Part shown: one piece after another, positions 25,415 through 34,198 of the stretch
Layout: the number at the start of each line of letters is the position of its first letter
Numbering within the stretch: position 1 is the stretch's first letter
DNA from: Thermanaerovibrio acidaminovorans DSM 6589
GTDB taxonomy: Bacteria > Synergistota > Synergistia > Synergistales > Synergistaceae
Assembly (NCBI RefSeq): GCF_000024905.1
Contig: NC_013522.1
Span: 868,001 to 932,000 of the forward strand
Direction: 5' to 3'
Length of the DNA: 64,000 bases
Program-made: the position numbers and the translations under genes
Notes under the pieces: model-generated
What the model saw: only the letters and a program-made list of their open reading frames with translations
The model's database searches: none
Told to the model about the DNA's origin: nothing

Positions 25415-25918
25415 ATGAATCCCATCATTGAGGCCATGGTTAGTCAGCTCGGACCGGTTCTTGCCATGTTCGGTGCCGCCCTCGCCGCTGGCGTGGCGGG
25501 ATGTGGATCTGCCAAGGGGATAGGCATAGCCAACGAGGCGGCGGCGGGGATAATGACCGAGGATCCCAAGAAGTTCGGCCTTGCGCTGATACTGGTGGCC
25601 CTTCCTGGAACCCAGGGTATATACGGCCTTCTCACCGCCTTCTTCGCCATTCAGAAGGCGGGCCTCCTGGGCGGTGCCCCGGTGGCGGTCTCGGTTTGGC
25701 AGGGGCTCGGCATCTTTGCCGCCTGCATGCCAATAGCCCTGGCGGGCTACATCTCCGCCATCTTCCAGGGGAAGTCCTCCGCCGCCACCATCCTCATGAT
25801 ATCCAAGAGGCCCGAGGAGATAGGTAAGGCGGTCATCCTGCCCGCCATGGTGGAGACCTACGCGGTTCTGGCGTTGCTCATGAGCATCATCCTGCTCAAC
25901 AGCGTCAAGGTCGGATAG
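25415..25918 (+). CDS. ntpK: V/A-type ATPase subunit K (rotor ring proteolipid, predicted sodium-binding)
   Basis: A 167-residue proteolipid with four membrane helices, i.e. two fused hairpins. Only the second hairpin keeps the ion-carrying acid, E147 in PAMVETYAVLALL. The other residues that coordinate sodium in the Enterococcus hirae K ring are present: L63, T66, Q67 and Y70 (LPGTQGIYG) and Q118 (FQGKSSAA). This argues for a sodium- rather than proton-driven machine. ATG at 25415 lies 9 bases after a perfect AAAAGGAGG; an ATG at 25406 is too close to it. Confidence 0.95.
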   Translation: MNPIIEAMVSQLGPVLAMFGAALAAGVAGCGSAKGIGIANEAAAGIMTEDPKKFGLALILVALPGTQGIYGLLTAFFAIQKAGLLGGAPVAVSVWQGLGIFAACMPIALAGYISAIFQGKSSAATILMISKRPEEIGKAVILPAMVETYAVLALLMSIILLNSVKVG

Positions 25919-25937
25919 GGGAGAGGGGTCCTGGGTC

Positions 25938-26525
25938 ATGGCTTTGGCGGACATTAAGGCCAAGATAGAGGCCGATGCGAGGGAACAGGCGGAGGCCATC
26001 CTACAGCGGGCTAGGGGACAGGCCGAGGAGATAAGGCGTAAGGCCCAGCAGGAGATAGAGGACATAAGGCACTCCTTCGAGGAGAGGTTCGCCAAGGAGG
26101 CCCCTGAGATATCCAAGCGCAGGGAGGCGGTTGCCCGGCTCGACGTGGAGCGGGAGATGCTGAACGCCAAGAGGCGCCTCATATCCATGGTCTTCGATGA
26201 GGCCCTGAACCAGATGATCTCCCTTGATAGGGCCAAGAGGGAGCCCTTCGTGGAGCGGTTGCTGCTCGCCTCGGTCCAGGATGGGGACGAGGTGGTGGTG
26301 GTGGGACCCTCGGAGGACCTCATAACTGAGGATTGGCTTAAGGGCTTCAACGATCGCCACGGCAAGTCCCTAACCCTTTCGGACCGCAGGGATCCGTCCA
26401 TAAAGGGCGGCTTCGTGGTGGAGCGGGGTAAGATATCCACCAACTGCACTTGGGAGATGTTGCTCAGGGTTTTCCAGGAGGAGAGGGAGGCAGAAGTGGT
26501 GAGGCAGCTCTTTGCCGACCGCTGA
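25938..26525 (+). CDS. ntpE: V/A-type ATPase subunit E (peripheral stalk)
   Basis: A 195-residue stalk protein with a long N-terminal charged helix (DIKAKIEADAREQAEAILQ through about residue 90) and a globular C-terminal domain that holds the head (SIKGGFVVERGKISTNCTWEMLL). It pairs with subunit H in the stator. ATG with a GAGAGGGG site upstream. It lies 19 bases after the K gene. Confidence 0.93.
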   Translation: MALADIKAKIEADAREQAEAILQRARGQAEEIRRKAQQEIEDIRHSFEERFAKEAPEISKRREAVARLDVEREMLNAKRRLISMVFDEALNQMISLDRAKREPFVERLLLASVQDGDEVVVVGPSEDLITEDWLKGFNDRHGKSLTLSDRRDPSIKGGFVVERGKISTNCTWEMLLRVFQEEREAEVVRQLFADR

Positions 26526-26541
26526 TTGGGAGGTGGTGCGT

Positions 26542-27552
26542 ATGGCAGTCCAGGGGGCTTATGGATATGTGGTTGCCCGCCTCCGAGCGATGGAGCATCG
26601 TTTCCTGGATGCCCCCTTCATCAACAAGTTGGTGGAGAGCGATGACCTGGCCAGCTCCCTGAAGCTCCTGGGGGATACGGTCTACGGTCCGTTCCTTTCC
26701 TCCCATCGGTCGGATCGGTTCGATGAGGCCCTTGAGGCGGCGCTTCTGGACTCCTACATGGAGGTTCGGAGTTTTGTGCCCGACGTGGCCCTGGTGGACA
26801 TTAACCGGGTCTACTACGATGTCCACAACGTCAAGGTCCTGGTTAAGAGCTGGATCCTGGCCAAGCGTGGGGGCAGGCGCAGGTGGGACCTCATGACTTC
26901 CTTGGGATCCATCCCAGTGGACGAGTTGCTGGAGGCGGTGGAGTCCGAGGACTACCGGATGCTCCCCCACGGGTTGGGTGAGGTCCTGTCCCGTTGCTTC
27001 TCCACCTTCGAGCAGAACGGGGATTCTATGGAGCTGGAGGTGCTGCTGGATGGGTACTATTTCCAGCTCCTGGGGCAGATGGTGGAGTCCTCCGGACTGG
27101 ACCTCGGGGGCTGGATCCGGGAGAAGGTGGATGCGGAGAACCTGAGGACCCTGTTCCGGCTAAAGCGGATGGGGTACGATTCCCAGAAGGTGTACTCCTT
27201 CCTTCACGTGGGAGGGAACCTGGACACTTCGGATCTGCAGTCCCTGCTATCCGAGCCGGTCAGCTCCTGGCAACGGTTTCTCTACTGCACGTCCTTCGGC
27301 CAGCTACTGGCGGGTATAGGGGAGCAGATGTCCATGGAGGAGGCCATGCCGCTCCTAGAGAAGGCGATAGATGACCACTTCTCTCAGTACTGGAGCGGTT
27401 ACCGCTATAGGATCGACGCGCCGGAGAACGTCCTGGCTTTCCTTTGGGGTAAGGAGATGGAGGTAAAGAACGTGAGGATGATCCTCGTCTCCAAGGCCAC
27501 CAATTACGACAAGGAGCGGGTTAGGAGGCTGTTGCGCCATGGATATCCGTAA
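26542..27552 (+). CDS. ntpC: V/A-type ATPase subunit C (d-type, rotor-to-shaft adapter)
   Basis: A 336-residue, mostly helical protein. It begins GAYGYVVARLRAMEHRFLD, as subunit C proteins do (Y-Y-ARLR-ME). DINRVYYDVHNVKVLVK and LRTLFRLKRMGYD mark the repeated three-helix bundles. It forms the funnel connecting the K ring to the central shaft (D and F). GGGAGGTG lies 6-8 bases before the ATG. It overlaps the subunit F start by 14 bases. Confidence 0.92.
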   Translation: MAVQGAYGYVVARLRAMEHRFLDAPFINKLVESDDLASSLKLLGDTVYGPFLSSHRSDRFDEALEAALLDSYMEVRSFVPDVALVDINRVYYDVHNVKVLVKSWILAKRGGRRRWDLMTSLGSIPVDELLEAVESEDYRMLPHGLGEVLSRCFSTFEQNGDSMELEVLLDGYYFQLLGQMVESSGLDLGGWIREKVDAENLRTLFRLKRMGYDSQKVYSFLHVGGNLDTSDLQSLLSEPVSSWQRFLYCTSFGQLLAGIGEQMSMEEAMPLLEKAIDDHFSQYWSGYRYRIDAPENVLAFLWGKEMEVKNVRMILVSKATNYDKERVRRLLRHGYP

Positions 27553-27880
27553 CCACAAGGGGATAGGCGCGTTGGGGGATTACGAGAGCGTGCTCCCCTT
27601 TCAGGCCATAGGGCTTGATACGGTGGTTGTGTCCTCCGAGGATGGGGACGATGAGGTCCTTAATGCCATAAGGAAGTTCAGGACCGGTAACTACGCCATC
27701 CTCTTCGTCACCGAGGCCATCTACGCCAAGTTCCGGGATGTGTTGGATGAGGTGAACGACGCGGAGGACCTCACGGTGGTCCCCATGCCAGGCATAGGCG
27801 GCTCCATGGGGCTGGGGATGCAGTCCATCCGGAAATGCGTGGAGCGAGCGGTTGGGATGGACATATTCGCCGTCCAATAA
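27539..27880 (+). CDS. ntpF: V/A-type ATPase subunit F (central shaft)
   Basis: A 113-residue protein with the Rossmann-like fold of subunit F: GALGDYESVLPFQAIGLDTVVV, ILFVTEAIYAKF and VVPMPGIGGSMGLGM, the last a conserved glycine loop. It caps subunit D in the rotating shaft. The start lies within the last 14 bases of the subunit C gene. Confidence 0.93.
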   Translation: MDIRNHKGIGALGDYESVLPFQAIGLDTVVVSSEDGDDEVLNAIRKFRTGNYAILFVTEAIYAKFRDVLDEVNDAEDLTVVPMPGIGGSMGLGMQSIRKCVERAVGMDIFAVQ

Positions 27881-27915
27881 GGGTACCTTAAAAAAGTTTT
27901 CTGGGGGCGATATTA

Positions 27916-29709
27916 GTGGCAGATAAGAGGACCGTACAGGGATATATCTCTAAGATATCGGGCCCTCTCGTCGTGGCGTCCGGCATGGGTGGAGCGTGCA
28001 TGTACGACGTGGTGAGGGTTGGCAACATGGGGCTCGTGGGTGAGATCATAGAGCTCAAGGGGGATACCGCCTCCATCCAGGTTTACGAGGAGACCTCGGG
28101 GCTCATGCCCGGGGAGCCGGTGGTCAGCACCGGCGAGCCTTTGAGCGTGGAGTTGGCGCCTGGACTCATCGAGCAGTTCTACGATGGGGTTCAGCGGCCG
28201 CTCAACAGCATAGAGTCGGTGGCCAAGAGTCCCTACATATCCAGGGGCATCTCGGTCCCGGCGGTGGATCGCCACAGGAAGTGGTTCTTCGAGCCCAAGG
28301 TAAAGGAGGGGGATCAGGTATCCTCCGGGGATGTGCTCGGGGTTGTGAAGGAGACCGTGCTGGTGGAGCACCGCATACTGGTCCCCTACGGGGTTTCCGG
28401 CCAGGTGGTCTCCATCAAGGCGGGGGACTTCACCGTGGAGGAGGTTGTGGCGGTGATCCGCACCAGCGAAGGCGATCGGGAGGTCAGTATGTTGCAGCGC
28501 TGGCCGGTCCGTGTTCCACGCCCGGTGGCCAAGCGGCTTCCGCCCGATACCCCCTTGAGCACCGGGCAGCGGGTGGTGGATACCCTCTTCCCAATAGCTC
28601 GTGGAGGAACCGCATGCGTCCCCGGCCCCTTCGGCTCCGGCAAGACGGTCATCCAGCACCAGCTGGCCAAGTGGGCCGATGCGGAGATAGTGGTCTACAT
28701 AGGCTGTGGCGAGCGGGGCAACGAGATGACCGACGTGCTCCTGGAGTTCCCGGAGCTGGAGGATCCCCGTTCCGGCCAGCCGCTTATGAAGAGGACCGTG
28801 CTCATCGCCAACACCTCCAACATGCCGGTGGCGGCCCGGGAGGCCTCCATATACACTGGAATAACCATAGCGGAGTACTATCGAGATATGGGCTACTCGG
28901 TGGCCCTCATGGCGGACTCCACTAGCCGTTGGGCGGAGGCCCTTCGGGAGATATCCGGCCGTCTCGAGGAGATGCCCGGCGAGGAGGGCTACCCCGCCTA
29001 CCTGGGCACCCGGTTGGCATCCTTCTACGAGAGGGCCGGCAGGGCCATATGCCTGGGTTCCGATAGCCGAGAGGGGGCGGTGTCGATCATAGGGGCGGTC
29101 TCGCCTCCGGGAGGAGACCTGTCCGAGCCGGTCACCCAGAACACCCTTCGGGTCACCAAGGTCTTCTGGGGGTTGGACGCCAACCTGGCCTATCAGCGGC
29201 ACTTCCCGGCCATAAACTGGCTTACCAGCTACTCCCTCTACGCGGAGAAGCTTGGGGAGTACTGGGACAACCTGTACGACGGGGAGTGGAGCGCCTACAG
29301 GACCGAGGCCATGGGCCTTCTGGAGGACGAGGATAGGCTTAAGGAGATCGTGCGGTTGGTGGGTATAGACTCCCTGTCAAAGGAGGAGAGGATGACCCTG
29401 GAGACCGCCAAGTCCCTCCGTGAGGACTTCCTGCACCAGAACGCCTTCCACGAGGTGGACACCTACGCCTCCATGAACAAGCAGTTCAAGATGCTTCGCA
29501 ACATCCTTACCTTCCATCACCTGGCGATGGAGGCCCTGCAGAGGGGGGCGTTGCTGAAGGACGTGCTGGAGCTTCCCATAAGGGAGGAGATAGCCAGGAT
29601 GAGGTACCTGGATGAGAAGGAGATCTCCAAGCTGGACGAGCTGGAGGATAGGATCAAGCAGGTGTTAGGGCAGCTTTCCGCCAGTGGAGGTGATGAGGAT
29701 GTTGCCTAA
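27916..29709 (+). CDS. ntpA: V/A-type ATPase subunit A (catalytic)
   Basis: A 597-residue catalytic subunit. The P-loop is GPFGSGKTV. The extra A-type insert of about 90 residues (bulge domain) is present before it ([16 protein letters not shown]). [50 protein letters not shown] and [18 protein letters not shown] are near-invariant in V/A-type catalytic subunits. It binds and turns over ATP together with subunit B. The start is GTG. The last 11 bases overlap subunit B. Confidence 0.97.
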   Translation: MADKRTVQGYISKISGPLVVASGMGGACMYDVVRVGNMGLVGEIIELKGDTASIQVYEETSGLMPGEPVVSTGEPLSVELAPGLIEQFYDGVQRPLNSIESVAKSPYISRGISVPAVDRHRKWFFEPKVKEGDQVSSGDVLGVVKETVLVEHRILVPYGVSGQVVSIKAGDFTVEEVVAVIRTSEGDREVSMLQRWPVRVPRPVAKRLPPDTPLSTGQRVVDTLFPIARGGTACVPGPFGSGKTVIQHQLAKWADAEIVVYIGCGERGNEMTDVLLEFPELEDPRSGQPLMKRTVLIANTSNMPVAAREASIYTGITIAEYYRDMGYSVALMADSTSRWAEALREISGRLEEMPGEEGYPAYLGTRLASFYERAGRAICLGSDSREGAVSIIGAVSPPGGDLSEPVTQNTLRVTKVFWGLDANLAYQRHFPAINWLTSYSLYAEKLGEYWDNLYDGEWSAYRTEAMGLLEDEDRLKEIVRLVGIDSLSKEERMTLETAKSLREDFLHQNAFHEVDTYASMNKQFKMLRNILTFHHLAMEALQRGALLKDVLELPIREEIARMRYLDEKEISKLDELEDRIKQVLGQLSASGGDEDVA

Positions 29710-31117
29710 GGAGTATCGTACAATCTCCGACCTCTCGGGTCCTCTCCTGGTGGTGGAGAAGGTCAGCGACGTTCGCTACGATGAGCTGGTGGAGATATCT
29801 CTCGCCAACGGGGAGAAGAGGCGGGGGAGGGTCCTTGAGATAACTACCGACAAGGCACTGGTCCAGGTCTTCGAGGGGACCACCGGTATAGACACCGAGA
29901 GCACCAAGGTCCGTTTCCTGGGCAAGGTGCTCACCCTGCCGGTCAGCAAGGACATGCTTGGCCGGATATTCAACGGCCGCGGGGAGCCCATAGACGGGGG
30001 TGCCCCGATAATCCCCGAGGCGTCCCTGGACATAAACGGGTTTCCCATGAACCCCTACTCCCGGGACTATCCGTCGGAGTTCATCCAGACCGGTATATCC
30101 ACCATAGACGGGATGAACCCCCTGGTTAGGGGTCAGAAACTGCCGATCTTCTCCGGGAGCGGTCTGCCTCACAACCGGATGGCGGCCCAGATAGCTCGAC
30201 AGGCCACGGTCATAAGCGGTCATGAGGCCTTCGCGGTGGTATTCGCCGCCATGGGCATCACCTTCGAGGAGGCCACGTTCTTCATGGACGACTTCCGGAA
30301 GACCGGGGCCATCGAGAGGACCGTCATGTTCGTGAACCTGGCGGATGACCCGGCCATAGAGCGTATCACCACCCCGCGTCTGGCGCTGACCTGTGCGGAG
30401 TACCTGGCCTTCGAGAAGAACATGCACGTGCTGGTCATCCTGACGGACCTCACCAACTACTGTGAGGCCCTCCGGGAGATATCCGCCGCCCGAAAGGAGG
30501 TCCCTGGCAGGCGTGGTTACCCGGGTTACCTTTACACCGACCTGGCCACCATGTACGAGCGGGCGGGGCGTCTTAGGGGCAAGTCGGGCTCCATAACCCA
30601 GCTGCCGATCCTCACCATGCCGGAGGACGACAAGACCCACCCGATCCCGGACCTCACAGGCTACATAACCGAGGGGCAGATAATCCTGAGCCGGGGTCTT
30701 CACCGTAAGGGCATATATCCCCCGGTGGACGTCATGCCCTCCCTGTCTCGACTGAAGGACAAGGGTATAGGCAAGGGGAAGACCCGGGAGGACCACGCGG
30801 ACCTGATGAACCAGCTCTTCGCCGCCTATGCCCGGGGCAAGGAGGCCAAGGAGCTGGCGGTCATATTGGGAGAGGGTGCCCTGACCGACGAGGACAAGGC
30901 CTTCGCCAAGTTCGCCGACGCCTTCGAGGACCGTTACGTGCGGCAGGGGGAGTACGAGAACAGGACCATTGAGCAGACCTTGGCGCTTGGCTGGGACCTC
31001 CTTTCCATGATCCCCGTCAAGGAGCTCAAGCGGGTGAGGGACGCCTACATTGAGAAGTACCTGAACCCGGTGCTCGCTGCGAAGGGTAAGATAGAGCAAG
31101 TCGGGCAGGGAGCTTAA
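29699..31117 (+). CDS. ntpB: V/A-type ATPase subunit B (non-catalytic)
   Basis: A 472-residue subunit of the head. In place of an intact P-loop it has [19 protein letters not shown], the usual degenerate loop. [33 protein letters not shown] and [22 protein letters not shown] are characteristic. ATG at 29699 follows GGAGG by 8 bases; earlier in-frame GTG and ATG codons lie in or too near this site. Confidence 0.97.
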   Translation: MLPKEYRTISDLSGPLLVVEKVSDVRYDELVEISLANGEKRRGRVLEITTDKALVQVFEGTTGIDTESTKVRFLGKVLTLPVSKDMLGRIFNGRGEPIDGGAPIIPEASLDINGFPMNPYSRDYPSEFIQTGISTIDGMNPLVRGQKLPIFSGSGLPHNRMAAQIARQATVISGHEAFAVVFAAMGITFEEATFFMDDFRKTGAIERTVMFVNLADDPAIERITTPRLALTCAEYLAFEKNMHVLVILTDLTNYCEALREISAARKEVPGRRGYPGYLYTDLATMYERAGRLRGKSGSITQLPILTMPEDDKTHPIPDLTGYITEGQIILSRGLHRKGIYPPVDVMPSLSRLKDKGIGKGKTREDHADLMNQLFAAYARGKEAKELAVILGEGALTDEDKAFAKFADAFEDRYVRQGEYENRTIEQTLALGWDLLSMIPVKELKRVRDAYIEKYLNPVLAAKGKIEQVGQGA

Positions 31118-31129
31118 GGGGGCCTTCCC

Positions 31130-31756
31130 ATGGCCAAGGCTTTGAACGTAAACCCTAACCGGATGGAGCTCTCCAGGCTCAAGAAGCGCCTGGTGGTGGC
31201 CAAGCGGGGGCACAAGCTGCTCAAGGACAAACAGGATGCGCTGATCAAAGAGTTCCTCCAGAGGGCCAGGGATCTGAAGGTCCTCCGGGAGGAGGTGGAG
31301 GGGGAGCTCCGGGGGTGCTACCAGAGCTTCCTCCTGGCCCGGGCCCAGTCGCTTCCCGCCATGCTGGAACAGGCCCTGCTCCTTTCATCGGGGGGCATGG
31401 GGGTTGGGGAGAGGCGGAAGAACGTGATGAGCGTCAGCATCCCCCTATATACCCTGGCGGAGAGGGCCGCGGGGCTCACCTACGGTCTGCTCACCTCCTC
31501 GGGAAGCCTTGACGTCACCCTCGAGAAGTTTGAGGCCCTGTTGCCCAAGCTGATAAGGATGGCAGCGGAGGAGAAGGCCTTGAGGCTCATGGCCAAGGAG
31601 ATAGAGAAGACCCGTCGTCGGGTCAACGCCCTGGAGTACGTTCTCATACCCAGCTTCATAGAGACCATAAAGAACATCTCCATGAAGTTGGATGAGATGG
31701 AGAGGGCCACCCTGGGAAGGCTCATGAGGATAAAGGAGATCGTCCGGTCTCACTGA
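31130..31756 (+). CDS. ntpD: V/A-type ATPase subunit D (central shaft)
   Basis: A 208-residue helical protein with the two long ends that form the antiparallel coiled-coil rotor. The N-terminal NPNRMELSRLKKRLVVAKRGHKLLKDKQD and the C-terminal KTRRRVNALEYVLIPSFIETI are highly conserved in subunit D. It is the last gene of the operon, 12 bases after subunit B, and is followed by a hairpin terminator. Confidence 0.95.
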   Translation: MAKALNVNPNRMELSRLKKRLVVAKRGHKLLKDKQDALIKEFLQRARDLKVLREEVEGELRGCYQSFLLARAQSLPAMLEQALLLSSGGMGVGERRKNVMSVSIPLYTLAERAAGLTYGLLTSSGSLDVTLEKFEALLPKLIRMAAEEKALRLMAKEIEKTRRRVNALEYVLIPSFIETIKNISMKLDEMERATLGRLMRIKEIVRSH

Positions 31757-31766
31757 TGGCAAGGCG

Positions 31767-31806
31767 TGCGGCCCAAGGAGCGGGATCCTGGGTCGCATCG
31801 CTTTTA
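31767..31806 (+). terminator. terminator of the V-ATPase operon
   Basis: A stem of about 12 bp, TGCGGCCCAAGGA with TCCTGGGTCGCA (one G-U pair, one bulged A), with loop GCGGGA, followed by TCGCTTTTATT. It lies 10 bases after the subunit D stop. Confidence 0.8.
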
Positions 31807-31839
31807 TTGGGTTAACTCTTGAGATGGAGGTGTTGAGTC

Positions 31840-32361
31840 TTGGAGAGGGAGAACCTTCTCGCCTTTGAGGGGGTTATGCCCCAGGTGGATCCTGAGGCCT
31901 ACGTGGCCCCCACCGCGTGTCTCATCGGCAACGTCAAGGTAGGCAAGGGGGCCAGCGTATGGCACGGGGCGGTCCTTCGGGGAGATATAAACAGGATAGA
32001 GATAGGGGATAGGTCGAACATACAGGACGGCTGTATAGTTCACGTGACGGATCAGTTGCCGGTGGTGGTGGAGGAGGACGTGACGGTTGGTCACGGGGCC
32101 ATCCTGCACGGTTGCACCATTAAGAGGGGTTGCCTCATCGCCATGAGGGCCACGGTCCTGGACGGGGCGGTGGTAGGTGAGGGATCGGTCATAGCTGCCG
32201 GGGCCATAGTCCCCGAGGGGGCGGTTATACCCCCCGGAAGCGTCGTAATGGGGATCCCCGGCAAGGTGGTCCGGGAGGTTAGGGAGAAGGACAGGGAGAA
32301 GCTGGCTTTCCTGTCCTCCTCCTACGTGGAGCTTTCGTCCCGTTACAAGGGACGCCGGTAG
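31840..32361 (+). CDS. gamma-class carbonic anhydrase family protein
   Basis: A 173-residue left-handed beta-helix protein with hexapeptide repeats (GNVKVGKGASVWHG, VVGEGSVIAAGAIV). The three metal-binding histidines of gamma-carbonic anhydrases are present: H68 (CIVHVT), H85 (VGHGAI) and H90 (ILHGC). Close relatives include PaaY, CaiE and YrdA types, and carbonic anhydrase activity has been shown for only some, so the reaction is not certain. TTG start, 9 bases after GGAGG. Its last 19 bases overlap the end of the convergent cheR. Confidence 0.88.
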   Translation: MERENLLAFEGVMPQVDPEAYVAPTACLIGNVKVGKGASVWHGAVLRGDINRIEIGDRSNIQDGCIVHVTDQLPVVVEEDVTVGHGAILHGCTIKRGCLIAMRATVLDGAVVGEGSVIAAGAIVPEGAVIPPGSVVMGIPGKVVREVREKDREKLAFLSSSYVELSSRYKGRR

Positions 32362-33227
32362 AGGAAGGGGCCGGCGGACTCGAAGCCGATGTTCTTGTAG
32401 TCGAATATCTGCTCGGTGGAGCCGGTCATAAGGTATCCCCCGGGGCGCAGGGCCTCGAAGAACTTTCGGTATAGGAGGCTCTTCGTCTCGGGGGAGAAAT
32501 ATATCACCACGTTCCTGCAGAGGATCACGTCGAAGTTCTTGTCAAACGGGTCCTTTATGAGGTTCTGTTGCTTGAACACCACCCTATCCTTGATCTCCTG
32601 CTTGACCTGAAGGGTGTTGGGGTCGAGCTCGGTGAAGTACTTCTTTATCCACTCCGGCGGGGCGCTCATCAGCTGGCGCCGTTGGTAGATCCCCTTCTGG
32701 GCTATGGCTATGGCTCCCCGGTCTATGTCGCTGGCTAGGACGGGCTGGGGGTTTACTACCCCGGTCTCCGCCGCCAGAATGGCCAGGGAGTAGGGCTCCT
32801 CCCCGGTGGCGCAGCCGGCGCTCCAAAGCTTGACCTTCTTCTGTCCCGTCTCCTTGAATATGGATGGAAGGACCTTGTCCCTTAGATCCCACCAGCGAGC
32901 GGGGTTCCGGAAGAACTCCGAGACGTTTATGGTCAGGTAATCAAGGAACTCCCTGAGCTTGGCCTCGTTGGAGGCCATGATGTTGTAGTAGTCCTCATAG
33001 GAGGAAACCCCCCATCGCTGCATGAGCATGTGAACCCGCCTATGTATCTGGTACTTGTAGGCGTTAAGGTCCACCCCGGTGAGGCTCTGTATCTTCTTCT
33101 TGAAGGTCTCGTACTCGGGAGGGGCGGGGTAGGGCTTTTCGTCGATGGAAATGGCAAACAACCCCTTTCGGCGTAGATTTAACTTGATCCTTGAGATCAT
33201 TTTACTTAATAGCCGACCCGGTCGCAA
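32343..33227 (-). CDS. cheR: CheR-type protein-glutamate methyltransferase
   Basis: CheR methylates glutamates on chemoreceptors with S-adenosylmethionine. The N-terminal helical domain (YKYQIHRRVHMLMQRWGVSSYEDY) and FLDYLTINVSEFFRNP precede the methyltransferase domain, with SAM loop SAGCATGEEPYSLA, acidic DIDRGAI and the CRNVVIYF motif. The start is uncertain: TTG at 33225-33227 gives 294 residues, while ATG at 33198-33200 gives 285; neither has a good ribosome site. No other chemotaxis gene is nearby, so its receptor partners lie elsewhere. The stop lies inside the convergent carbonic anhydrase gene. Confidence 0.9.
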   Translation of the reverse strand: MRPGRLLSKMISRIKLNLRRKGLFAISIDEKPYPAPPEYETFKKKIQSLTGVDLNAYKYQIHRRVHMLMQRWGVSSYEDYYNIMASNEAKLREFLDYLTINVSEFFRNPARWWDLRDKVLPSIFKETGQKKVKLWSAGCATGEEPYSLAILAAETGVVNPQPVLASDIDRGAIAIAQKGIYQRRQLMSAPPEWIKKYFTELDPNTLQVKQEIKDRVVFKQQNLIKDPFDKNFDVILCRNVVIYFSPETKSLLYRKFFEALRPGGYLMTGSTEQIFDYKNIGFESAGPFLYRRPL

Positions 33228-33254
33228 CCACAGGGTATCACCGGTGGATCATGA

Positions 33255-33284
33255 TGGACTTGGAGCGCTCAGGTGTAATATAAT
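33255..33284 (+). promoter_or_regulatory. promoter of rnpB
   Basis: TGGACT (33255-33260), 18-base spacer, perfect TATAAT (33279-33284), 6 bases before the predicted 5' end of the RNA. Confidence 0.7.
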
Positions 33285-33290
33285 CTCCAA

Positions 33291-33629
33291 GTTTGGGGAG
33301 TACCACATCCAGTCGCTGCTCAAGGCAGAGGAAAGTCCGGGCTCCACAGGGCGGGATGCTGGAAAAAATCCAGTGAGCGCGAGCTCAAGGATAGCGCCAC
33401 AGAGAAGATACCGCTCCCTCGGGAGCAAGGGTGAAAAGGTGGGGTAAGAGCCCACCAGCCGGCGGGTGACCGTCGGGCTTGGCAAGCCCCATCCGGAGCA
33501 AGGCCGAATAGGGGGGGATGAGGTGGCCCGCTGACCCCCGGGTACGGCCGCACGAGGCGCCCCGCGAGGGACGTCCCAGAGAAATGACTGGACATCGACA
33601 AAACCCGGCTTATGGGGTGCTCCCCAAAC
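33291..33629 (+). ncRNA. rnpB: RNase P RNA (M1 RNA), bacterial type A
   Basis: The catalytic RNA of RNase P, which trims tRNA 5' ends. The universal 5' core GAGGAAAGTCCGGGCTCC is at about 33327-33344. ACAGGGCG follows, the central GGGTAAGAGCCCACC region is present, and the 3' core has GACAAAACCCGGCTTAT. The terminal helix P1 forms from GTTTGGGGAG (33291-33300) and CTCCCCAAAC (33620-33629), which sets the ends. The length of about 339 bases is normal. Confidence 0.93.
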
Positions 33630-33672
33630 CATGGTTACGTTTCAAATATTACGTCCAATATATCTACCAAAA

Positions 33673-33717
33673 TGGGTCCAAAGCCCCATGCGGGTTTTGG
33701 GCCCAGGCTTTATTTTA
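33673..33717 (+). terminator. terminator after rnpB
   Basis: A 14-bp stem (33673-33686 with 33692-33705, two G-U pairs) with a 5-base loop, followed by GGCTTTATTTTAG. It lies between rnpB and the mraZ leader, so the division cluster needs either read-through or a promoter inside the short gap after it. Confidence 0.75.
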
Positions 33718-33723
33718 GTCCCT

Positions 33724-33754
33724 TTTGGTGGTAGAAAGTGGTAGTAAGTGTCAT
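33724..33754 (+). promoter_or_regulatory. MraZ box: three 10-bp direct repeats before mraZ
   Basis: GTGGTA, GTGGTA and GTGTCA begin at 33729, 33739 and 33749, exactly ten bases apart, with TTT, AAA and TAA before them. MraZ autoregulates the division cluster by binding such tandem GTG repeats spaced by ten. The array lies directly upstream of the mraZ ribosome site AGGGAGG. Confidence 0.75.
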
Positions 33755-33772
33755 AGGGAGGCATCGGATGTC

Positions 33773-34198
33773 TTGTTGGTGGGGACCCATGAGCACCGGG
33801 TGGACTCGAAGGGGCGGGTGGTATTGCCGTCCCGGTTCAGGGAGGGGCTGGGGGAGGAGCTCATAGCCACCGTCGGCATAGATCCCTGCGTGTCCATCTA
33901 CGGCCTGGGCGGATGGGAGGGGCTCTTCAACCGGTTAAGCTCCCTTTCCTCCTCGAGGGCTAGCCACCGGGACCTCAAGAGGTTGCTCATGGCTTCGGCG
34001 GTGCAGGTTGAGCCGGATTCAATGGGGCGGCTTCTGGTCCCCTCATATTTGAGGGAGCACGCCAAGATTACCAGGGACGTTTACATAATAGGAGTTGGAG
34101 ATCACGTTGAGATATGGGACAGGGAAGAGTGGGACCGAAGGAGGGCCCGTCTGATGGATGAGCTTCCCTCCATAGTCGAGGAGGTAGATGGTCTGTGA
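33773..34198 (+). CDS. mraZ: MraZ, transcriptional regulator of the division and cell wall cluster
   Basis: A 141-residue protein with two AbrB-like MraZ repeats: GTHEHRVDSKGRVVLPSRFREGL in the first and AVQVEPDSMGRLLVPSYLREHAKI in the second. These DxKGR and DxxGR loops are the family signature. It forms a ring and binds the repeats just upstream. The TTG at 33773 lies 11 bases after AGGGAGG and gives the usual N-terminus; the open frame to 33725 runs through the operator and is not used. It overlaps rsmH by 4 bases. Confidence 0.93.
   Translation: MLVGTHEHRVDSKGRVVLPSRFREGLGEELIATVGIDPCVSIYGLGGWEGLFNRLSSLSSSRASHRDLKRLLMASAVQVEPDSMGRLLVPSYLREHAKITRDVYIIGVGDHVEIWDREEWDRRRARLMDELPSIVEEVDGL

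Noticed and set aside
27913-29202. Long open frame on the minus strand opposite the ATPase A subunit gene
   Set aside because: It is the antisense of a highly conserved gene. Such frames are common in GC-rich DNA, and it has no recognisable domain.
29654-31213. 519-residue open frame on the minus strand opposite the ATPase B subunit gene
   Set aside because: It is histidine- and glycine-rich antisense of ntpB, with no motif and no ribosome site.
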